Source: Verrucomicrobiota bacterium (GTDB taxonomy: Bacteria; Verrucomicrobiota; Kiritimatiellia; CAIQIC01; Lenti-01). From it: DNA of 5,199 nt. The stretch's first letter is position 1; each line of letters opens with the position of its first letter. The DNA lies in contig DMJA01000073.1 in assembly GCA_003451935.1 (NCBI GenBank), forward strand, positions 1 through 5,199, in the 5' to 3' direction. The notes beneath the pieces were generated by a model. The model ran no database searches and was not told the DNA's origin. It was given only the letters and a program-made list of their open reading frames with translations. This document shows positions 1 to 5,153 of this stretch, piece by piece. The position numbers were made by a program, and so were the translations under genes.

Positions 1-681
1 CTGGGGGATCTCGATGGGGACGATCTCGTCCTTGAAGTCGCCTTCCTTCGTCGCGCGCTCGGCGTTGTTGTGGCTCCGCAGGGCCACGACGTCCATCTCC
101 TCGCGGGAGATGTTGTACATCTGGGCGATGAGTTCCGTCGTGTGTCCCATGATGTATGGTTTTCCCCGGAACATCTCCACGATGGGGCCTTCCTTGGCGG
201 GCCCTTTCTCGAGGCCCGGTTGCAGGCGCGAGCCGCAGTACAGGGCCTCGATCAGCATGTCGTCGAAGCTGTGGTTTTGCAGGCGGCAGCCCCAGCGGGC
301 GGCCTGCACTGCGTAGGCCACCCCCGACATGTGCTCCATGCCGCCGCCGAGCACCACGTCGACGAGCCCCGCCTGGATCATGGCCATGCCGGAGATGACG
401 GACTCCATGCCGGAGATGCAGACGCGGTTGATGGTGACGGCTGTCGAGGTTTCTGGGATGCCTGCGTCCATGGCCGCCACTCGGGCCACGTTGAGCGCGT
501 TGTAGGGTTCGAGGCAGCAGCCGAAGCGCACGTCGTTGATGACTGCCGGGTCGATGCCCGCCCGCTTGATGGCCTCCTTCATCGCCGCGCTGCCGATTTT
601 GTAGGCGTGGATGTCTTTGAGCGAGCCGCCGAAGGAGCCGATGGCCGTCCGGCAGGCCGATACGATGACAACGTCTTTCAT
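1..681 (-). CDS. Thiolase-family acetyl-CoA acyltransferase, N-terminal part (runs off left edge)
   Basis: This is the first 227 codons of a thiolase, which would condense or cleave acyl-CoA and acetyl-CoA in the cytoplasm. The start ATG (679-681) has a good ribosome binding site, GGAGGGAG (686-693), four bases upstream. The N-terminus MKDVVIVSACRTAIGSFGG is a typical thiolase opening. The nucleophile lies in INRVCISGMES, Cys88, followed by the GGGMEHMS strand-loop (residues 112-119). The motif is VCISG rather than the common LCGSG. Between the ARWG segment (about 128-131) and ISREEMD (191-197) the protein carries roughly 20 extra residues compared with the neighbouring thiolase, including RGKPYIMGH (172-180), so it belongs to a different subfamily. 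The second half, with the catalytic His and second Cys, lies outside the window. It is last in the minus-strand cluster seen here, 150 bp after the dehydrogenase. Substrate range is unknown; membership of the thiolase superfamily is near certain. Confidence 0.93.
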   Translation of the reverse strand, partial: MKDVVIVSACRTAIGSFGGSLKDIHAYKIGSAAMKEAIKRAGIDPAVINDVRFGCCLEPYNALNVARVAAMDAGIPETSTAVTINRVCISGMESVISGMAMIQAGLVDVVLGGGMEHMSGVAYAVQAARWGCRLQNHSFDDMLIEALYCGSRLQPGLEKGPAKEGPIVEMFRGKPYIMGHTTELIAQMYNISREEMDVVALRSHNNAERATKEGDFKDEIVPIEIPQ

Positions 682-685
682 GGTT

Positions 686-709
686 CTCCCTCCATGGCGC
701 GAAGCGCCA
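686..709 (-). promoter_or_regulatory. Shine-Dalgarno of second thiolase with a small hairpin just upstream
   Basis: On the minus strand GGAGGGAG (686-693) sits four bases before the ATG at 681. Directly 5' of it, TGGCGC (709-704) and GCGCCA (700-695) form a perfect six-pair stem with a three-base loop. The hairpin does not include the Shine-Dalgarno bases, so it might protect the 5' side of the message or be the base of a processed end rather than block translation. The Shine-Dalgarno call is firm; any role for the hairpin is inference. Confidence 0.6.
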
Positions 710-718
710 GACAAATTC

Positions 719-764
719 AGGGTATAGGGTCTAGGGTATAGGGTCTAGGGTATAGGGTCTAGGG
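719..764 (+). repeat. G-rich tandem repeat: 14-bp unit x 3.3 (heptad AGGGTAT/AGGGTCT)
   Basis: Three exact copies of AGGGTATAGGGTCT (719-732, 733-746, 747-760) are followed by a partial copy AGGG(G). Each unit is itself two heptads, AGGGTAT and AGGGTCT, giving seven G-tracts at strict seven-base spacing on the plus strand. It lies in the gap between the dehydrogenase stop and the second thiolase start, so the cluster transcript carries the C-rich complement. The spacing (G3, four-base loops) fits a G-quadruplex on the plus strand and an i-motif on the minus strand. There is no spacer sequence, so it is not a CRISPR array. Confidence 0.9.
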
Positions 765-808
765 GCCGAAGGTACCAGGGGATTTCTATAAACAAAATCT
801 GTTTCCTT

Positions 809-834
809 CCCGATACCCGAGCCCCGATACCCTA
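809..834 (-). repeat. Diverged inverted copy of the G-rich heptad repeat, overlapping the dehydrogenase stop codon
   Basis: Read on the minus strand, this 26-base stretch starts with the TAG stop of the dehydrogenase and continues with GGGTATCGGGGCTC, then GGGTATCGGG. It matches the plus-strand repeat at 732-757 in 22 of 26 positions, but lies in opposite orientation. It holds four G-tracts with loops of 4, 3 and 4 bases in the sense transcript. With the other array it could also fold as a long imperfect hairpin around a loop of about 50 bases. What is seen is the repeat relation; the structures are inference. Confidence 0.75.
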
Positions 835-1689
835 CTTTTTGGTGTAATCAAACACGCCCTTGCCGGATTTTCGGCCGAAGCGCCCGGCGCGCACGAGCTT
901 CACCAGAAGCGGGGCCGGCCGGTACTTGTCGCCGAGCTCCCGGTGCAGGTTCTCCTGCACGTGTAAGAGCGTGTCGAGCCCCACCAGGTCCGAGAGGGCC
1001 AGCGGGCCGATCGGGTGGTTGCAGCCCAGCACCATCCCCGTGTCGATGTCCTTGGCCGAGGCGATCCCCTCGCCCAGCACGAAGAAGGCCTCGTTGAGCA
1101 TGGGGCACAGGATGCGGTTGACCGCGAAGGCCGGGGCCTCGTTGACGACGATCGTCTCCTTGCCGAGGCTCTTGCCCCACTCCAGGGCGGCCTGGAGCGT
1201 TGCCTCGGAGGTCTCGTAGCCCTTGATGATCTCCAAGAGCTTCATCACGGGCACGGGGTTGAAGAAGTGGGTGCCGATGAACTTCTCGGGACGCTTGGTC
1301 ACGGCGGCCATGGCCGTGATGCTGACCCCCGAGGTGTTGCTGAAGAACAGGCACTCGGGCTTCACGATCGTCTCGAGCTCCTGGAAGACCTTCTTCTTGA
1401 CCTCGAGGAGCTCGATGATGACCTCGACGATGACGTCGGCATCGGCGGCCGCTTCCTTCAGATCCAGCGTGGGCTTGATCCTTCCGAGCAGGGCGTCCAT
1501 GTCGGCCTGGGTGCGCTTGCCCTTCTCGACCTCGCGGGCGAGGTTCTTGCGGATGGTGTTCATGCCGCCGTCGACGAAGCGCTGCTCGATGTCGCGCATC
1601 GCCACCTGGTAGCCCGCCTGGGCGCACACCTGCGCGATCCCGCTGCCCATCAGTCCCGCTCCCAATACACAAACCTTTTTGATTGCCAT
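832..1689 (-). CDS. hbd: 3-hydroxybutyryl-CoA (3-hydroxyacyl-CoA) dehydrogenase, NAD-dependent
   Basis: A single-function 285-residue dehydrogenase, the usual length for Hbd/PaaH enzymes, interconverting acetoacetyl-CoA and (S)-3-hydroxybutyryl-CoA in the cytoplasm. The N-terminal Rossmann domain shows VLGAGLMGSGIAQ (Gly10, Gly12, Gly15) and Asp33 at the end of strand 2, which favours NAD over NADP. Catalytic residues are all present with family spacing: Ser120 in SNTS, His141 in THFFNPVPVMKL, Glu153, and Asn191 in EAPAFAVNRIL. The C-terminal domain has NHPIGPLALSDLVGLD and ends GRKSGKGVFDYTKK. I chose the ATG at 1687-1689 because AAGGAGGA (1694-1701) lies just upstream; the open frame extends 16 codons further, to 1737, but those codons come from a purine-rich leader and lack homology-like sequence. 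EAPAFAVNR has Ala where the family usually has Gly. It lies between two thiolases. Confidence 0.95.
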   Translation of the reverse strand: MAIKKVCVLGAGLMGSGIAQVCAQAGYQVAMRDIEQRFVDGGMNTIRKNLAREVEKGKRTQADMDALLGRIKPTLDLKEAAADADVIVEVIIELLEVKKKVFQELETIVKPECLFFSNTSGVSITAMAAVTKRPEKFIGTHFFNPVPVMKLLEIIKGYETSEATLQAALEWGKSLGKETIVVNEAPAFAVNRILCPMLNEAFFVLGEGIASAKDIDTGMVLGCNHPIGPLALSDLVGLDTLLHVQENLHRELGDKYRPAPLLVKLVRAGRFGRKSGKGVFDYTKK

Positions 1690-1693
1690 GATC

Positions 1694-1733
1694 TCCTCCT
1701 TGGTGTCTTCCTCTCCCGTTCCCCGTTCTCCCC
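1694..1733 (-). promoter_or_regulatory. Purine-rich leader and strong Shine-Dalgarno of the dehydrogenase gene
   Basis: The minus strand reads AAGGAGGA at 1701-1694, an almost ideal ribosome binding site four bases before the ATG. Upstream of it lies a pyrimidine-poor leader with G-tracts at 1733-1730, 1724-1721 and 1717-1715, spaced roughly seven to nine bases apart. This resembles, loosely, the G-rich heptads on the other side of the gene. The binding site fixes the start codon; the meaning of the G-tracts is unknown. Confidence 0.7.
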
Positions 1734-1774
1734 TCACAGTGAAAAACCTCGATGATTCGAGGTTTTCACCGTGA
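1734..1774 (-). terminator. Hairpin between first thiolase and dehydrogenase: terminator or attenuator candidate
   Basis: An inverted repeat with arms ACCTCGA (1746-1752) and TCGAGGT (1757-1763) around the loop TGAT. It is flanked by an A-run on one side and a T-run on the other, so on the minus strand a GC-containing stem is followed by TTTTTCAC, like an intrinsic terminator. The pairing continues outwards through GTGAAA/TTTCAC with one bulged A, and then TCAC/GTGA after one mismatch, giving about 17 pairs in all. Because of the symmetrical A/T runs it could act in both directions. It lies 55 bp after the thiolase stop and about 45 bp before the dehydrogenase start, so it may reduce read-through and set the ratio of upstream to downstream products. 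The stem is visible; its activity is inferred. Confidence 0.6.
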
Positions 1775-1828
1775 AAGGAAGAAAGGGAGGTGGAATAGGT
1801 TCGAATCGATTCAGTCCGGAAACGGCCG

Positions 1829-3031
1829 CTAGATGTCCCTCGTCCAGATCGATGCCATGGCGGGACCGCCGCCCACGCACAGCGAGGCCCCTCCCAGGTT
1901 GAGGCCGCAGCGCTCCAGTTCGTAGTACAGGGATACGATGATCCGCAGCCCCGTGCATCCCACGGGGTGTCCCAGTGCGATGCCCGATCCGTTGTGGTTC
2001 ACCTTGTCGAGGCTGAGTTCCATCCCGTAGTCCTTTTTCAACAGGCGCCCGACGCCCAGCCACTGTGCCGCAAAGGCCTCGTTGATCTCCCAGTATTCGA
2101 TGTCTTCGAATTTCAGCCCCGCCTGCTTCAGGCACTTGGGAATGGCGTAGGCCGGTCCGATCCCCATGAGTTTGGGATCGCAGCCCTCGCCGCAGATGTT
2201 CACGAGCCGCATGATGGGCTTGACCCCCAGCTGTTTTGCCTTCTCCTTCGACATGAGGATCGCCGCCGCGGCGCCGTCGTTGATGCCCGAGGCGTTGCCG
2301 GCGGTAACGGAGCCGTCCTTCTTGAAAGCGGGGCGGAGTTTCGCCAGGCTTTCCGGGGTCACGCCGGCCTTGGGATATTCGTCCCTGGCGAAAGCTATGG
2401 GATCGCCCTTGCGCTGCGGTATCATCACCGGCGCAATCTCGTCGGCGAAGCGGTTCTCCTTCAGCGCCTTTTCGGCCTTGTTCTGCGACTCGGCCGCGAA
2501 CTTGTCCTGCTCCTCGCGGGTCAGGCCGTACCTGGCGACCAGGTTCTCGGCGGTCATGCCCATATGGTAATTGTTGAAGATGTCCCAGAGGCCGTCGCCG
2601 ATCATGCTGTCCGTCAGCTCGCCGTGGCCCATCTTGTAGCCGCCGCGGGCCTTCTTGAGCAGGTAGGGGGCGTTGGTCATGCTCTCGGTGCCGCCGGCGA
2701 CGACCATCTCGGCGTCTCCGCAGAGGATCTGCTGGGCGGCCATGGCCACCGTGCGCATGCCCGAGCCGCAGAGCATGTTGAGCGTCACGGCGGTCTTCTC
2801 GGCCGGTATGCCCGAGCCGATGGCTATCTGCCTGGCCACGCCCTGGCCGAGGCCGGCCTGGTAAATGCTGCCGAAAAGGACTTCGTCTATCTCCGCCGCC
2901 GGCGCCTTGGCGCGCTCCAGCAGGGCCTTGGTGACGATCTTGCCCAGCTCGACCGAGCTGAGATCGGCCAGGCCGCCCCCGAAGCTGCCTATCGCCGTGC
3001 GTACCCCGTCCACTATGAAGACTTCTTTCAT
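1829..3031 (-). CDS. atoB: Acetyl-CoA C-acetyltransferase (acetoacetyl-CoA thiolase), complete
   Basis: A 400-residue thiolase of ordinary length that condenses two acetyl-CoA to acetoacetyl-CoA or cleaves it, in the cytoplasm. The nucleophile is Cys88 in LNMLCGSGM; GGTESMTNAPYL (113-124) and YHMGMTAENL (155-164) are the usual substrate-loop motifs; GNASGINDGAAA (245-256), NEAFAAQ (317-323), His355 in GIALGHPVGCTG, and Cys385 in LCVGGGP complete the active site. The C-terminus reads GGGPAMASIW rather than the common GGGMGVA/GGGQGVA. The ATG (3029-3031) is preceded by GGAGG (3040-3044) eight bases upstream. It follows the CoA-transferase by 39 AT-rich bases and is probably co-transcribed with it. 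The other thiolase in the window has a different active-site context (VCISG) and an extra loop, so the two are not a recent duplication. The symbol is by function; thlA or phaA would be equally defensible. Confidence 0.95.
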   Translation of the reverse strand: MKEVFIVDGVRTAIGSFGGGLADLSSVELGKIVTKALLERAKAPAAEIDEVLFGSIYQAGLGQGVARQIAIGSGIPAEKTAVTLNMLCGSGMRTVAMAAQQILCGDAEMVVAGGTESMTNAPYLLKKARGGYKMGHGELTDSMIGDGLWDIFNNYHMGMTAENLVARYGLTREEQDKFAAESQNKAEKALKENRFADEIAPVMIPQRKGDPIAFARDEYPKAGVTPESLAKLRPAFKKDGSVTAGNASGINDGAAAAILMSKEKAKQLGVKPIMRLVNICGEGCDPKLMGIGPAYAIPKCLKQAGLKFEDIEYWEINEAFAAQWLGVGRLLKKDYGMELSLDKVNHNGSGIALGHPVGCTGLRIIVSLYYELERCGLNLGGASLCVGGGPAMASIWTRDI

Positions 3032-3039
3032 TTTATTAT

Positions 3040-3044
3040 CCTCC
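3040..3044 (-). promoter_or_regulatory. Shine-Dalgarno of the complete thiolase
   Basis: GGAGG on the minus strand, eight bases before the ATG at 3031, in an AT-rich 39-bp gap that also contains the palindrome TTAATTAA. I see no promoter or terminator hairpin in this gap, which supports co-transcription with the CoA-transferase. Confidence 0.75.
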
Positions 3045-3070
3045 GTGTTTAATTAAAGAAATACCAAAAA

Positions 3071-4405
3071 TTACAGGTGCCCCAGTCTCTCCGCCTGTTC
3101 CCTGAGACCGGAGCGGAAATCCGGGTGGGCGACGTTTATCAGCGCGTTCGCGCGCTCGCGCACGGTGCGGCCGCGCAGGCGCGCTATGCCGAACTCGGTC
3201 ACGACATTGTCGGTGTTGGCGCGGTGCAGCGTGACGGCCGTTCCTTCGGGCAGCATGGGAGTTATCGCCGACACCGTCCCGTTCTTCGCCGTGGAGCGGC
3301 AGGCGATGATGCTCTTGCCCAGGCCGTCGTAGGCCTCTTTCGCGCCCACGGCGGTATCGGTCTGGCCGCCGGTGCCGGAATACTGTACCGGGCCTATGGA
3401 CTCGCTCGCCACCTGGCCGGTCAGGTCCACGGTCAGGCAGGTGTTGATCGACACCATCCGCGAGTTCCGGCGGATGACCGCCGGGTCGTTCACCCAGGAG
3501 CCGCGGCGGAACTCCACGGCGGGGTTATTGTCCAGCCAGTCGTAAAGCTTGCGGGAGCCCATCGCGAAGGTGCAGACGAACTTGTCTTTCAGCAGCGCCT
3601 TGCGCTTGTTGGTGACGACGCCGGCCTCGTAGAGCTCCATCATCGAGTCCACCATCATCTCGGTGTGGACGCCGAGGTCCTTTTTCCCTTTGAGCGCGAG
3701 CGCGCAGGCGTTGGGGATGCCGCCGATGCCCAGCTGTATGGTGGAGCCGTCGTCCACAAGCTCGGCGATATAATTGCCGATGGTCAGTTCGGTCCCGTCC
3801 GGGTTCGGGGAGGGCAGCGAGGGAACTTCCTGGTCGTGCTCGACGAACCAGTCCACCTCGCCGACGTGCAGGTGCGTGTCGCCGAAGGTGCGGGGCAGGT
3901 TGCGGTTCACCTCCAGTATCACGGTGTCCGCGGCCTCCAGCATGTCCTTCTCGTAGGTGATGCCCAGCGACAGCGAGACGAACCCCTTGGAGTCCGGCGG
4001 GGTGCAGGTGCCGAAGAAGATGTCGGGCTTGCGGGCCTGGAGGCGGTCCAGCGCCGCGCGATGCAGCATATTGGGGACATAGGTGACGGTGCCGGCCCCG
4101 GCGGCCAGGGCCCGGCGGGAGCCCGGCGCGTGGAACCAGCTGGCCAGCTCGAAGTGGCCCCGCATCTCCGGACGCATATAGAAATCGTACGGCTTGAGCG
4201 TGAGCACGGAGAAGACGCGGGCGTCCTTCACGCGCGGCGCCGCCGTGTGGAAGGCGGACATGCAGCCCTGCGGCTCGGAGGCGCACTGCGCCACCACCAC
4301 GTCGTCGCCGCTCTTTATCTTCCCGGCCGCCTCTTGGGCGCTTATCAGTTTTCCGGCGTACGACGCTTTCCGCCCGGCCGCCGGTCTTTCGATTACAGTG
4401 GTCAT
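3071..4405 (-). CDS. Acetyl-CoA hydrolase/transferase-family CoA-transferase (4-hydroxybutyrate or butyryl-CoA:acetate type)
   Basis: A 444-residue protein of the family that holds 4-hydroxybutyrate CoA-transferase, butyryl-CoA:acetate CoA-transferase and succinyl-CoA:acetate CoA-transferase; it would exchange CoA between acetate and another short-chain acid through a glutamyl-CoA intermediate. The N-terminal domain (about 15-190) contains GFVSLSLGITYEKDMLEAAD and NRNLPRTFGDTHLHVGEVDW. The linking region has IQLGIGGIPNA (223-233) and LGVHTEMMVDSMMELYEAGV, whose Glu249 matches the catalytic Glu of this family. The C-terminal domain carries PVQYSGTGGQTD (339-350), where relatives usually have SGVGGQ-D. 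The start ATG overlaps the regulator's stop (ATGA), with GGGGGA around 4413-4418 as ribosome binding site. Context with thiolases and Hbd favours acetoacetate, butyrate or crotonate as partner acid, but the sequence does not settle the substrate. Confidence 0.92.
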   Translation of the reverse strand: MTTVIERPAAGRKASYAGKLISAQEAAGKIKSGDDVVVAQCASEPQGCMSAFHTAAPRVKDARVFSVLTLKPYDFYMRPEMRGHFELASWFHAPGSRRALAAGAGTVTYVPNMLHRAALDRLQARKPDIFFGTCTPPDSKGFVSLSLGITYEKDMLEAADTVILEVNRNLPRTFGDTHLHVGEVDWFVEHDQEVPSLPSPNPDGTELTIGNYIAELVDDGSTIQLGIGGIPNACALALKGKKDLGVHTEMMVDSMMELYEAGVVTNKRKALLKDKFVCTFAMGSRKLYDWLDNNPAVEFRRGSWVNDPAVIRRNSRMVSINTCLTVDLTGQVASESIGPVQYSGTGGQTDTAVGAKEAYDGLGKSIIACRSTAKNGTVSAITPMLPEGTAVTLHRANTDNVVTEFGIARLRGRTVRERANALINVAHPDFRSGLREQAERLGHL

Positions 4406-5019
4406 GCCAGTATCCCCCGCTTGAACACCCTCGCGAAAAGTTTGACGGCCTGCTCGTCGGCCATACCGTAATGCCCCTTCACCTTGAAGAGCTTCTCCAT
4501 GATGAAGTAGTTGAAATAGTTCCAGGTCACCATCATAAGGGCCCCGGCCGGGTCGATGTCGGAGGCTATCCTGCCCCTGCCGGCCGGCGAAGCCTTGAGC
4601 GCCGCGGCGTAGCCCTGCCGCATGCGCGCGAACATCTTGTTCACGTGCCGCGCCTCGAACTCGACCACGTCCACGTATATAAGGAGGATGTAGTCCGAGA
4701 ATTTCTCCACCGTCTCGCGCGCTGCGAAGCCCAGGCCCTCGATATTATCGGGGAAAGCCGTGGAGGTCAGCGCCCTTATCAGCGGCTGGCCGGGGTCGAA
4801 GTACTCCTTCTCGCGCTTTTCGAGCAGCGAGACGAAGATCTCTTCCTTGGTGCCGAAATAGTTGTAGATATTGCCCAGCGACACTCCCGCCCGCCCGGCT
4901 ATGTCCCGCGTGGAGGTGCCGTTGAAGCCCTTGCGCGTGAAAAGCGCCGACGCCGCCGACAGTATCCTGTCGAGGCTGGGGGCGCCGCTCTTTTTGCGTT
5001 TGACCGCCGTTTTCGCCAT
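4402..5019 (-). CDS. TetR/AcrR-family transcriptional regulator
   Basis: A 205-residue cytoplasmic repressor-type regulator. After a basic N-terminal tail (KTAVKRKK) comes the TetR DNA-binding domain at about 15-62: LDRILSAASALFTRKGFNGTS, then the helix-turn-helix TRDIAGRAGVSLGNIYNYFGTKEEIF with the diagnostic IYNYF-KEE signature. The remainder (about 70-205) is a helical ligand-binding and dimerisation domain without a motif I can assign to a ligand; aromatic-rich WNYFNYFIMEKLF (166-178) probably contributes to the dimer face. It is the first gene of the cluster and its stop overlaps the CoA-transferase start by four bases, so translation is probably coupled. A palindrome directly upstream suggests autoregulation. 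An in-frame TGA at 5038-5040 excludes a longer protein, and no Shine-Dalgarno precedes the ATG. Ligand is unknown; an acyl-CoA is a reasonable guess from the neighbours. Confidence 0.95.
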   Translation of the reverse strand: MAKTAVKRKKSGAPSLDRILSAASALFTRKGFNGTSTRDIAGRAGVSLGNIYNYFGTKEEIFVSLLEKREKEYFDPGQPLIRALTSTAFPDNIEGLGFAARETVEKFSDYILLIYVDVVEFEARHVNKMFARMRQGYAAALKASPAGRGRIASDIDPAGALMMVTWNYFNYFIMEKLFKVKGHYGMADEQAVKLFARVFKRGILA

Positions 5020-5020
5020 A

Positions 5021-5042
5021 TATGAACGAGCGTTCGTTCATA
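5021..5042 (-). promoter_or_regulatory. Operator-like palindrome for the TetR-family regulator
   Basis: Perfect 9-bp arms TATGAACGA (5021-5029) and TCGTTCATA (5034-5042) surround the four bases GCGT. This is the size and symmetry of a TetR-family operator, and TGAACG/CGTTCA half-sites are a known style in regulators of fatty-acid and aromatic-acid breakdown. It starts one base upstream of the regulator's ATG and covers the predicted transcription start, so a bound dimer would block initiation. I see no second copy elsewhere in the window. Which protein binds is inference, though the position strongly favours the adjacent regulator. Confidence 0.85.
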
Positions 5043-5045
5043 AAG

Positions 5046-5075
5046 ATTCTAGCATTGCCCGCGAGGCGGGGTCAA
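5046..5075 (-). promoter_or_regulatory. Sigma70-type promoter of the regulator-CoA-transferase-thiolase operon
   Basis: On the minus strand a -35 box TTGACC (5075-5070) and a -10 box TAGAAT (5051-5046) are separated by 18 bases; each differs from consensus at one position. The expected start of transcription, about seven bases on, is near 5038-5040, within the palindrome. The leader would be only about 20 bases. The spacer contains a short dyad, CCCGC/GCGGG (5058-5070), of unknown meaning. Confidence 0.75.
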
Positions 5076-5100
5076 GCGGCGCCGGGCCCGGGGGAATGAA

Positions 5101-5129
5101 AAGCCCCGCCCGGGAGGGGGGCGGGGCTT
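5101..5129 (-). terminator. Intrinsic terminator of the upstream gene
   Basis: A perfect ten-pair GC-rich stem, AAGCCCCGCC (5101-5110) with GGCGGGGCTT (5120-5129), around a nine-base loop. On the minus strand the stem runs directly into TTTTCATT, so it fits termination of the gene ending at 5154, 25 bases upstream. On the plus strand there is also a T-run (5138-5144) further away, but no plus-strand gene leads into it. It insulates the regulator promoter from upstream transcription. Confidence 0.85.
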
Positions 5130-5153
5130 CGGGTAGTTCTTTTTAAACGGGCG

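Noticed and set aside
70..741. Plus-strand open frame opposite the partial thiolase, ending in the G-rich repeat
   Set aside because: The minus strand has a coherent thiolase N-terminus with a good ribosome binding site; the plus frame is a shadow.
719..834. CRISPR array or true telomeric repeat
   Set aside because: The units are contiguous without spacers, and short internal arrays between genes of one pathway do not indicate a chromosome end.
1690..1737. 16-codon N-terminal extension of the dehydrogenase
   Set aside because: The extra codons lie in a purine-rich leader containing the ribosome binding site of the downstream ATG, and the Rossmann fold normally begins only a few residues before GAGLMG.
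1803..1812. Perfect 10-bp palindrome GAATCGATTC after the thiolase stop
   Set aside because: Too short and isolated to call an operator; no promoter elements lie around it.
1967..3052. Plus-strand open frame (361 codons) opposite the complete thiolase
   Set aside because: The minus strand encodes all thiolase active-site motifs; the antisense product is rich in Leu, His and Val repeats with no recognisable fold.
3077..4471. Long plus-strand open frame (464 codons) opposite the CoA-transferase and regulator
   Set aside because: It is antisense to a clearly conserved enzyme, has His/Gly/Ala/Arg-rich low-complexity composition, lacks domain motifs, and arises from GC-rich codon positions.
4745..5041. 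Minus-strand open frame starting with the ATG inside the palindrome (98 codons)
   Set aside because: It is out of frame with the TetR protein, has an Arg/Gly/His-rich composition, and no ribosome binding site.
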